DNA of 64,000 bases from Sanghuangporus weigelae (lineage: Eukaryota; Basidiomycota; Agaricomycetes; Hymenochaetales; Hymenochaetaceae), in contig CP137321.1 in assembly GCA_033182465.1 (NCBI GenBank), forward strand, positions 248,001-312,000, in the 5' to 3' direction. A model generated the notes under the pieces. The model did not search any database, had not been told where the DNA came from, and worked only from the letters and a program-made list of their open reading frames with translations. Shown piece by piece: positions 55,205-64,000 of the stretch; position 1 is the stretch's first letter, and the number at the start of each line of letters is the position of its first letter. Position numbers and translations under genes: made by a program.

Positions 55205-56874
55205 CTATGCCCTCGAGTCCAGTGTTGCCGTGTAAATGTCGGCTCTAGGGACAATATGCTCAAGAGCCTCAATGTCGAGTGTGTATGGCGAACGAATGTC
55301 GACCTTCCTGAGAGGTGCTCCAAGTTCAACAACTATTTCACGAAGCATCTCATAAATCTGCATCCTCCCTTCCGCGATATTCCAAAGTTTCATCTGTAAC
55401 GACTCGAGATTCTCTGCGGAGCTCGGTCTCCGGAGCTCCCCAAGTTTTACGCCGCCAGCATAATCCCGTGTGTCCAAGGCTAGACTCCGAAGACTGGGGA
55501 AATATTCGAAGAATTCACCGAATACCACTGCGTTCCTATTGCCTCTCTGTTGTTTGATGGCGAAAGTGAGGGAGGTCACTGATCTAGACCTCCAAAGGCG
55601 AGGAAATGCCAGCTGCAACCACCATTCTATGTCAAATGAATCACCCTCGAAGGCGAGCTCCACACGGATTTCCTGAACGTTTGGAACTTTTATAGCACTA
55701 GCTATTGTAGTGAAATAGTCATGGCCCTCGTCCCACTCGTCATTTGGGTAATACGGGACGTGCTTTGACTCCCAGTTTGAAATAGAAAATATCTTGACGT
55801 TTGGGAGTTCTACTGCAAGCGAATTGTTGGACATTTCGTCGCTATCAAACCTCACGTCCAGATATAAGGTATAGAGTGAGATCGCGGGTCGGAGAAAGTT
55901 GAACAACCTTCTTCGAAATAGTCTATCAAACACGGGTCCTGGGTCATGATATATTGAGTAACGCGATACGAAGTATGTTAACGTTTTCAATGACTCGTAT
56001 CGAAATGCCTCGGGATCCGGTATAGTTCCTACTAGAGTAACGTCTTTTGCACACGGAAACGTCCAGCCCGAGGATTCCCAAGGATATGACCGCTCGCTAT
56101 TCCCATGGATTATTAGAGTCTTCACTGCCGGAAAAGACAGCGAAGGAAGTAAGCTGAGATGTTCAGAATTCCCGACATCTAAATATATGGATAAAGACTG
56201 CCATCGATCGCTAGATTGCAAGGCACGACGGACAATCTCCACCGTCCCGGCAGAGCACCCAAAGTTCAAATTGAAGAGCCGATTTCGACTATGTTGCAGA
56301 AAAAGCGAAAGAGCCTCATTTCCGCAAATATCAAGGTCAAGATACGTCCAGACTTCCGTAAATGCAAGGACATTCTCCCGAAAGTGCTTGGAAACCAACG
56401 ACAGGTCACGAATGATCATACGAGAACCGGAAAATGGGTTGCCGTAGAGGTCGAGAAGCTGCTCGAAAACATGAAGAAGTATTTCGTTCGGAAGAGAGGC
56501 CAATCCGTGGTGTCGAGTCGCGAGTGGTATTTCCTCCCAGCGACTCTCAATGAACATATCCAGGTTCTCCTTCAATCGATCCATATTCTTGCTGAGATTT
56601 TTCAAGGCCTGTATCTCGTCCACGCGCGTTCGTGTGTTCTCCAAAGATGACTCGGCTCCACTGAGAAGTTTGTCAGTCATCAAGGCAGGGATAAACAAGA
56701 AGCAAAGACAACGAACCTGCTGGCCTTGTTCAGAGCAGCGTCAGACCAGAGCGTCGCTGGATTCACTCCAGTGCTTCCCCCATCGTCTGTCAATCTGCGC
56801 ACGCACTGCTCAAGGATAGCTAGAGCTTTCGGATGGAAGCAAAACTCTCTGGAGAACGTTGAAGGTGTTGCCAT
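55205..56874 (-). CDS. F-box protein, copy 1 of a tandem pair
   Basis: F-box proteins bind Skp1 through the F-box and choose substrates for SCF ubiquitin ligases. Exon 1 (56717..56874) reads MATPSTFSREFCFHPKALAI and ends NKAS. A 56-base intron (56661..56716) joins it to SGAESSLENTR. A coiled-coil (VDEIQALKNLSKNMDRLKENLD) precedes the F-box, ASLPNEILLHVFEQLLDLYG. The remainder is a repeat-like region (LSLLPSLSFPAVKTLIIHGN, FNFLRPAISLYTLYLDVRFD, LRSLALDTRDYAG) like the degenerate leucine-rich repeats common in agaricomycete F-box proteins. It is about 537 residues and intact. The target is unknown. Copy 2 lies just upstream. Confidence 0.85.
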
Positions 56875-57183
56875 GATTTCGCAAATATGGAATGTACAGT
56901 CACTGGCAGACTGATTGAGACGCGTGATGGAGGAGAACAAACAAGATGAGGTTCTGGCATGGACGTGGCAGTCAAGCCTCGCATCGAGTCACTCAGACTC
57001 CGAAAGTAAGGACGCAGAATTGACACTTTACATAATTACTAGTAATTCTCGCCATCAGGTTTTGCTCGTGTGTAAACAGACACTAATAGTTGATTGCAGT
57101 TGAAATACATTGAGAAGCACAGGTCATTGAAAATTCTTCTACTTTATCGAACGTCGACATCCAGAGCACTTCGATCTACAGCG
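56875..57183. promoter_or_regulatory. Spacer between the two F-box copies
   Basis: About 310 bases. It is the upstream region of copy 1 and shares recognisable blocks (for example GACTCCGAAAG and GTCAAGCCTCGCATCGAGT) with the upstream region of copy 2 near 58900-58950. The duplication therefore included the promoter. Nothing else is seen. Confidence 0.6.
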
Positions 57184-58816
57184 TCAAGTACGATACTTTG
57201 CCGTATGAATATCGGCTCCCGGGACTAGCTCCTCAAGATCCTTGATGTCGAGTGTGTACGGCGAACGAATGTCGACCTTCCCGAGAGGTGCTCCAAGTTC
57301 AACTATTTCACGAAGCATTCCATAAATCCGCTTCCTCCCGTCCGTGATATCCCCAAGTTTCATCTGTAACGACTCGAGATTCTCGAATATAGCGGGATCC
57401 AGTCTCCGGTCACGAAGATTTACGTCATGATACCGTAAGTCCAAGACTAGACTCTGAAGATTGGGGAAATACTGGAAGAATTCTCCAAATGTCACTGCGT
57501 TCATCTTGTCTTCCCGTTGTCTGATGCCGAAAGTGAGGGAGATCACTGATCTAGACCTAAAAAGGCGGGGAAATGCCAGCCGTAACCATCGTTCTATGCC
57601 AAATTCATGTGGACGACCCTCGAAGGCAAGCTCCACGCGGACATCCTGAACGTTTGGAAGTTTTATAGCACTAGCTATTGCAGTGAAGTAGTCGTCGCGG
57701 CGCTCGTCCCAGGGCCCTTCATCGCTATCTGAGTAATCCGGGACGAAATTCGACTCCCAATTTGAAATAGAAAATATCCTGACATTCGGGAGTTCTACTG
57801 CAAACGAACTGTTGGACATGTCGTCGCTATCGAACCTCAGGTCCAGGTATAAGGCATAGAGTGAGATCGCGGGTCGAAGAAAGTTGAACAACTGATGATG
57901 TTCCAAGTAAGGCGGTACGAAGTATGTTAACGTTTTCAATGAATCGTATCGAAATGCCTCGGGATCCGGTATAGTTCCTCTTAGAGTAACGTCTTCTGCA
58001 CACGGAAACGTCCAGCTCGAGGATACCCAAGGATATGGCCTCTGGTTACGCCCATGGATTATTAGAGTCTTCACTGCAGGAAAGGACAGCGAAGGAAGTA
58101 AGCTGAGACGCTCAGGATTCCCGACATCTAAATATATGAATAAAGACTGTCATCGATCGCTAAACTGCAAGGCGCGACGGACAATCTCCACCGTCCCGGC
58201 AGAGTACCCAAAGCTCACATTAAGGAGCCGGTTTTGACTATGTTGCAGAAAAAGAGAAAGAGCCTCATTTCCGCAGTCATCAAGATCAAGATACGTCCAG
58301 ACATCCGCAAATGCAAGGACATTCTCCCGAAAGTGCTTGGAAACCAACGACATGTCACGAATGATCATACGAGAACCATAAAACTGGTCGTCATGAAGGC
58401 CGAGAAGCTGCTCGAAAACATGAAGAAGTATTTCGTTCGGAAGAGAGACCAATCCGTGGTGTCGAGTCGCAGGTAGTATTTCCTCGCAGCGATCCTCAAT
58501 GAACATATCCAGGCTCTTCTTCAATCGATCCATATTCTTGCTGAGGTTTTTCAAGGCCTGTATCTCGTCCACGCGCGTTCGTGTGTTCTCCAAAGATGAC
58601 TCGGCTCCACTGAGAAGCAAGTCAGTCATCAAGGCAGGAATGAAAGGAAGAAAAGACAACGAACCTGCTGGGACTGGTAAACATGACTTCAGACCAGAGC
58701 TTGGCTGGATCCTTTCCAATGCATCCTCCATCGTTTATCAGTTTGCGTACGCACTGCTCAAGGACAACTAGAGCTCTTGGATGGAAGCAGAACTCGCCAG
58801 AGTTTGTCGAAGGCAT
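57184..58816 (-). pseudogene. F-box protein, copy 2 of a tandem pair, broken by a nonsense codon
   Basis: This copy matches the neighbouring F-box gene along its whole length. Exon 1 (58665..58816) starts MPSTNSGEFCFHPRALVVL. A 55-base intron (58610..58664) joins it to SGAESSLENTR, and the F-box reads VSLPNEILLHVFEQLLGLH. The long exon is then cut by one TGA codon at 58150-58152, in RALQFSDR-stop-QSLFIYL. The same place in copy 1 is TGG (Trp). After the stop the frame is fully open to 57184. Other differences are a shorter loop (PPYLEHHQ replaces a longer RRR-containing segment) and a longer acidic insert (DSDEGPWDERRD). It is either a young pseudogene or a truncated F-box-only protein of about 244 residues. 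Confidence 0.8.
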
Positions 58817-59581
58817 TGGTGCAATATTGTAAACGCGAAGTATAGTATACGTTACTGAGACGAGTGATAGTGGGGAACAAGGTGAGGCGTAGGCAGACTG
58901 TGAATCAAGCCTCACTCGAGTCACTCCTCAAGGAACCAAACTCCGAAAGTGGCGCCGTCTCAATCATCCCAGCAGTAGTGTAGCAGGCAGCAAACTTTTG
59001 ACGAAGGCTATATCATGGATTTCCTATCTTTATCCAACCAACGGACGTACTGTCCGAGGATAGTCAAGTCCTCGAGACGGCAGCAAAAATTCAGGATCCG
59101 GGATCATGGTAGTAATATAAAGGGAGCTAATAAACAGGAAACGGGTCTCCTTTATATGGTAACTTTTCCCAGGGACCCAACTGTTGAATCGATTTCGATG
59201 CCGGATTGCAACGTACTATCTTATTACAGACACGAAAATAGTAATAGTGATACTCTACCCTTTACGCTGCAGTGAACCTATACATGTAAGTGAACCCCTT
59301 TGGGATGATAGTAGCAGAACGTATATGCCCGTCGTCATTTACAGTTTTCTCTCATGGTGCTCTACAGTAATTCGTGAATGAACATTTTGGAAGCTCCATC
59401 TTGCTGTATTAATTCGAGGAGCGAGAGGAAAAGAAGACACAATGGAAAGAAAAGAAAAGGTAGGTGCATAAGATACAAACGAAAGCAAAGCTGCTTCATG
59501 ACGCTCCGATATTTAATTCCCAGTGTCCATTCTTAATCTTTCTGTCCTGGACTTGCATATTAAAGATCTAAGAGCGTCGGT
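58817..59581. promoter_or_regulatory. Upstream of F-box copy 2, downstream of GRR1
   Basis: About 765 bases. The first part (to about 58950) resembles the upstream region of copy 1. The rest is AT-rich with short frames only. It should hold the 3' end of GRR1, which stops at 59582. No gene is seen. Confidence 0.45.
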
Positions 59582-62500
59582 TCAGCGCCGATCCTGACCA
59601 AGGTAGTACCGTCCATTCAAAGTTGGCCCAACACCATTTGAACCGGCCACGCCGCCGAAGTTCCCTGATCCACCCGCTGAAGGCACAGAAGAAGACGCCG
59701 AGGAAGACGAACCAGCGCCGTTATTCCCATTCCGGAAGAACAACGCACTTGCGTAATGCTCTGCAACACTCAACGTATTCTTCAGACTCCTTCTGACGCT
59801 CCTTCCACGATTATTGATATCTGCCAGTGAGTCTTCCTGTATAATTCCAGCTTGGGATGCGCCGGCACCGGCACTTGTCCCCGACGACCCGGCCAAAGCG
59901 GAGTGTACGGATTCTTGTAATTCTCTTGTAGTGGGTGAGGAAGATAGGTACGGGATCGGCGAGGACGGATCATGATGATATTCTCGATGGTGGCTTGGGA
60001 CAGTATGTGTAACGGAAAGAGAGCCGAAATCACGCGAAGCGGCCCCGCGTTGAAGTGAATCGGACGTATCGACGAGAACGTTAGATTGCCGATCTCTCCC
60101 CATCGCCGTTCTTTCTCTCTGCAGCACGGTATCTGATCCGTTCAGGCTTAGATACTCGTGCTTCATCCGGGAGGACTCCCCGTTTACAGATGGTACCCAC
60201 TGCGTCTGCTGCTGATTCCGCACGGTACTAGGCCCTGGTTCTCCTCCTCCTCCGAACCCGGCACCATTAAAATAATCGATAGTACCGCTACTTCCCCTCC
60301 CATGCCCAATCTCTGCATATACTAAGTCAGGTGTGTACACGTCTCCGCGAGAAGAGGTCAATACCACGTCCGGCGATGACTGACCTGCAGCATTGTAATT
60401 CCTAAAGAACCCAGCACCATTAGAGGCGGATGTCCTATTCGTCGCAGAGCTCCGAGCCGAACGGTTGGACGCGCCATCACTCGCAATCGAGTTGTGTCGG
60501 TGGAAGGCCTGCACAGAATACGCATTCTGTCGAGACGCATACGGCGTGATTCGTGGCGAGGGCGTGGGCGCTTCTACAACCAGATCCTGTCCGAAAACAT
60601 GTGTCCTTGAACCGCTCGGCACCGACGCAGCATGTCCTGACGGCAGATGTGTAGGGCTGGGTGTCGTAGCAACCGAACTCGGATTAACATCCTCGACAAT
60701 TAATGCTCCTGCATCAGTCGTCTGCGTCCTGCCAATTATGGTCCGGGCTGGACGTCCACGGACAGTCGTCACAGTCGATGGAACCAGGCTTGATCGACCA
60801 TAATCATGGCTCTCAAAAACTTCGTCAGTTGTGATCCCGATTCCATTCGAAGGTATTCTTGAAACGTAATGTTCTCGAGCGTAAGGAATCCGAGGCGTCC
60901 GTGCTGGATCACTTGAACTGGCCATTGCATGATCATCTTCGGGTCTTTCTTGGTCACTAGAGCTGGGGAATTCTTCCTCTTCTTCTTCATCATAGTAATC
61001 TGAATCGTTGTCTCCTGTGTTGACTTCTGCTTGAACATGAGCCATGAGTTCGGCAAGGTATAGTCGTAGATTCTCCACTCCTTTTCCCGAATAAACGCAG
61101 AAAGCTGCTCTTTGGTTCGTATTGAATTCCTAGAGACAAAAAACACGTGAACACCAAGCAAGGTCTTATCAAAAAGGCACTGAACGAACCCTCGGAGGAG
61201 ACCGACAAAATTGCTGCAATTCCGCTCGCCTGAAGGCAGGTATACCAGTCAAGCTGAGGTGAGTAAGCTTCGTCAATCGCTGTAATAGGAAATGAATCGC
61301 TAAGACGGTTATGTGTTCGCAGTATGAGAGATGTATCCTTTCTAAAGTTGCATGTCGGTCCGCCAACGCGAAGATGGCTTGATCTGTAAGGTTGGTTACC
61401 CGCACTAAGCCGATGCGACGTAACTTCGGTAATCCGGAGAGCTCGAATACGGACAGGTCCGTAAGTAAAGGGCAACCTTGATGGAATATTAGATGAAAGC
61501 CATAACGAGAACAAAGGAAACCTACATGCTAGGTCAATGTAACGCAACCGAGTGCAAGAACGTGACAAGGAGCGAATCGACCTATCCGTGATTGATGACG
61601 CGTGCCCGAGGTGCAAATAATGCAAATGCTTTCCAAGCTTGCAAATGCTCTCAACGGCCGCATCCGTCAACAGCGAGCACTTCGAAAGACACAAGTTCTT
61701 CAACTTCGGCGCGACTGATACAATGCCCGCAATGGCCTCATCTGTAATCAGTGCACAGGCAGTCAAGTCCAACATTCGCAAGGTTTCGCACATTCGATTC
61801 AGTCGCAGTGGCGGAAGTATTTCGCTCGGAATCGGTTTCGAGTTCGGGAACGGCTGGACGTTCAATTGCGTCTCAACTGGTCCCGATTGCGGGATAGTAG
61901 GGAATGCGAGATCGGTCAGCTCGGAACAATGCGCCAGTCGAACCTCTCTAAAGTGAGTGAGATGGGTCCAGACTTCTCGTACGGCCTCGTCCGTGATTTC
62001 TGGGCAACCTTGCAAATCAATCTCCAGGAGAAGCGGGCATTGCTTGGCGAGCGCTGAAACAGCTGCATTCGTGATATTCTTGACATTGCTAAGTTTGATA
62101 CGCCGCAGCAGGGGACAGTGCTTCGCAACTGCAAGAACCCCTTCGTCCGTGATGTTCTTGCATCCACCAAGATTCAGACCCTGTAACTTCGTGGCGGATT
62201 GGGCAAGGGCGATGATAGGCCTGTCCGTGCATGATGTGATATTGGTCAAGTCGATCGCAACCAGGGACGTGCATTGCGGTAGGACGCGCAATAGAGCTCC
62301 ATCGGAGAGCTCGACGCAGTTGACGAGCGTCAGCCGTTCGAGTTTGGAACATTTGGCGAGGCGGACGAAAAGCGAGTCTGTGAGGTCTCTTGATAGATAA
62401 AGGAAGTTGAGTCTGCGAATAAAGCGCGAATAGTCGAACATTCGCTCCTCTGAGCCGATGACCTGGAGCATCTGAATGAAGCGACTGAAATCCGAGAAGT

Positions 62501-62810
62501 TGGGCCGATGCCAGAGCAGCTCGACGGCACATTCGCACCACGCCCGGGACACCAAGAGCGCACTGTAGAGATCTCTTACAGAGTGCACCAGTCTCAAAAT
62601 ATGAATGAGTATCTCTGGTGGCAAATATAACGCTGGGGAGGTAGCGGGTGTTTGGGGACGGCAACCGCGTGTGGATGCAGATGACCATTGAGCGGGTGCG
62701 ACATCGTTGGGATAGTACTGGTACATAGAGAATGAAGATTCCTTGATGACTTCGTCGTCATCGAGGTCTGAGAGAGAGGTGGTCGAGTTGTTGGGCGAGT
62801 GGGAGTACAT
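59582..62810 (-). CDS. GRR1: SCF ubiquitin ligase F-box/LRR subunit
   Basis: GRR1 is the substrate-recognition F-box protein of an SCF complex. In yeast it controls nutrient response and cyclin turnover. The exons are 61526..62810, 61190..61476 and 59582..61129, with introns of 49 and 60 bases; phases agree. The protein has the F-box YLPPEILIHILRLVHSV. A long run of about 12 leucine-rich repeats follows, such as LERLTLVNCVELSDGAL, LQGLNLGGCKNITDEGVL and LRMLDLTACALITDEAI. YIDLACCPLLTDLSVFEL crosses the first intron. A conserved segment EFNTNQRAAFCVYSGKGVEN then leads into a long acidic and Ser-rich tail. The length is 1,039 residues from the ATG at 62810 (MYSHSPNNSTTSLSDL), chosen because GRR1 proteins of this group begin this way. 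An in-frame ATG at 62864 would add 18 residues. Confidence 0.93.
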
Positions 62811-63006
62811 GGCAGATGCAGGATGAGTTGTGAATGAGGAGAGACGTGCAGATTGCGGTCCCAATCAATACACGCTGCATGATGCCAGATTTGGTAATGC
62901 ACTCACTCGGATTGCCGAGTGGCGTGCCATCATTGGCATGTTGCCAATTAATTTAATCCCTGGAATTTCCGCTGCGTTTTCTTGAAAAAATAGAAACCTA
63001 CTCATA
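62811..63006. promoter_or_regulatory. Bidirectional promoter, GRR1 / small membrane protein
   Basis: About 200 bases lie between divergent starts, the tightest divergent spacing in the window. The stretch holds AATTTAATC-type AT-rich sequence. Any shared elements must be in this short space. Confidence 0.45.
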
Positions 63007-63351
63007 ATGTCTTCTTCGGCCTCATCATCCAGCGGTGAAAAACGTTCTTACGCAAGCATGCCCCTCTCTCCTCCGTCACAATCTGATGGCATCCCCGTCA
63101 CTCCAGCAGTCCTCAGAAGCATATTCGCATCTTCACGAACCGCAATGGAAGAACGATCCATTTCGCGCATCGCATTCTTTAGGTAACCGTACGATGGATC
63201 TACGCATGTCGTAAAGGAGTCTGATCTTTGTATTCTCATGTGCTTCTTGTAAAGATTTGCGGGCTTTGTGCTGAGCTGTATAGGTATCAGCCTTATTGCA
63301 TGGCGTGGTCGTGGCGTCAAACCGAGCGCAGCTCTCCTAGGGGTCGTATGA
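63007..63351 (+). CDS. Small single-pass membrane protein, unknown function
   Basis: This is a 90-residue protein joined by eye from two exons (63007..63182 and 63255..63351) with a 72-base GT-AG intron and matching phases. It begins MSSSASSSSGEKRSYASMPL, then TPAVLRSIFASSRTAMEERS, and continues ISRIAFFRFAGFVLSCIGIS into one membrane segment. It ends WRGRGVKPSAALLGVV. The N-terminus is Ser-rich and polar, then basic before the membrane segment. I do not recognise the family. It is divergent from GRR1 with about 200 bases between them. Without splicing the frame stops after exon 1 at 59 residues. Support is the clean splice sites and the membrane segment that appears only after joining. Confidence 0.6.
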
Positions 63352-64000
63352 TGCGGATCTTCCACAACAATCCATTGTGTTTTGTAACGTAAAAGTGGGC
63401 AGTCTTTCATAAATGTGAATCACAAAATATTAACTTTGCGCCAGATCATTCATGTTGTTTACATTCTATCTGCTCAATACTCGTGGCAAAATGTCACCCT
63501 CAGGATTAGATACAAGTTTACGATGGTGCCGATGCGCTAACCAGACAAGTACTATATCTTGGGGTGGGGAATGATTAAGTCGCTGGGCGTTTTAGATCAG
63601 CTCGTAGCAGTTAAGTACGACAAATTGGTATGTATGGATGTTGAAGCAGTGGAAAATCTCAGACCACGCATTCAGAACCATATATTCGCGTAACAAGAAG
63701 CTTATTCCTGTTTCGGGGCCAATCAGCAATGCCCATACCCGACAAAAGAAAAACTCTCACTCTTGACTCTGTTTCCGAGTTGGTACTCCAGCATATCTTC
63801 CTAGGGGCCCACTGAACAAACCACGAGGAAGTTTGCTTCCGAAATGATATCCTTCAAGTCCTGCACAAGTTGAAAGAATACCTCGAGTGAATGTCCACCC
63901 GCTCCAAACGCGCACCGGAACTAGCTATGCCTCTCAAGAGAGTGTAGAGCTAGGAGGGTTCTCTGCCGTCGTACGTGATCTCCAAGCATCAAAGCTGCTC
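63352..64000. other. Window end, no clear gene
   Basis: A 120-codon minus frame (63048..63410) overlaps the small membrane protein gene and is its antisense. A plus-strand ATG at 63729 starts MPIPDKRKTLTLDSVSEL, with VLQHIFLGAH next, which recalls an F-box beginning. The frame closes within 30 codons, and the rest to the window edge is broken. It may be a remnant or a gene continuing with an intron beyond the edge. Confidence 0.3.

Noticed and set aside
58150-58152. Recoding of the TGA in F-box copy 2 as selenocysteine
   Set aside because: Copy 1 has Trp at the place, fungi of this kind are not known to use selenocysteine here, and a plain nonsense change is simpler.

Overview
This window is chromosomal DNA from a filamentous basidiomycete, most likely a mushroom-forming agaricomycete. 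The evidence is dense GT-AG introns of about 50-65 bases in nearly every gene, close packing of genes on both strands, and a gene set typical of that group: a SH3-SAM-PH Boi-type scaffold, an Ira/neurofibromin RasGAP, GRR1, a DUF6593-like protein and F-box proteins with the LPNEILLHVFE signature. I see no bacterial-style operon, CRISPR array, recognisable tRNA or rRNA gene, or intact transposon.

Layout from left to right. Positions 0.1-10.8 kb hold six housekeeping genes: aspartate-semialdehyde dehydrogenase (-), exosome subunit RRP43 (+), SMC5 (-), ITP pyrophosphatase (-), a doubtful ORF, and EMC6 (+). Positions 11.4-15.5 kb hold a DUF6593-like gene (+) and a TTC27/Emw1 TPR gene (-). Positions 15.9-26.3 kb hold a Boi-type polarity scaffold (-), the ubiquitin-like NEDD8/RUB1 (+), lanosterol 14-alpha-demethylase CYP51/ERG11 (-) and an intronless AlkB-like dioxygenase (+). 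Positions 26.8-30.8 kb hold an OCRL/INPP5B-type inositol 5-phosphatase (+). Positions 30.8-39.1 kb are gene-poor. They contain decayed coding remnants, a purine-skewed tract, simple repeats and one fungal gene of unknown function (34.2-35.7 kb, -). Positions 39.1-51.1 kb hold a 14-3-3 gene (-) divergent from a roughly 10-kb neurofibromin-like RasGAP gene (+). Positions 51.8-54.1 kb hold a secreted S28 serine peptidase (-). Positions 55.2-58.8 kb hold a tandem pair of F-box genes (-), the second broken by a nonsense codon. Positions 59.6-62.9 kb hold GRR1 (-). Next to it is a divergent small gene for a 90-residue single-pass membrane protein (63.0-63.35 kb, +), found by joining two exons by eye.

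The genes act in independent pathways and form no obvious cluster. Several belong to growth and signalling control: RasGAP, 14-3-3, the Boi scaffold, GRR1 (the specificity subunit of an SCF ligase) and NEDD8 (which activates cullins, the scaffold of SCF). The F-box pair may also be SCF adaptors. Others concern ergosterol synthesis (CYP51), genome stability (SMC5, ITPA, AlkB-like), RNA decay (RRP43) and phosphoinositide turnover.

The most interesting signals concern gene architecture. There is an apparent 4-base exon in the catalytic core of the inositol phosphatase and a 12-base plus an 11-base exon at the end of EMC6. NEDD8 is split into five exons starting with 18, 18 and 30 bases, and the 14-3-3 gene has an apparent 33-base intron. 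I found no convincing new multi-gene system.
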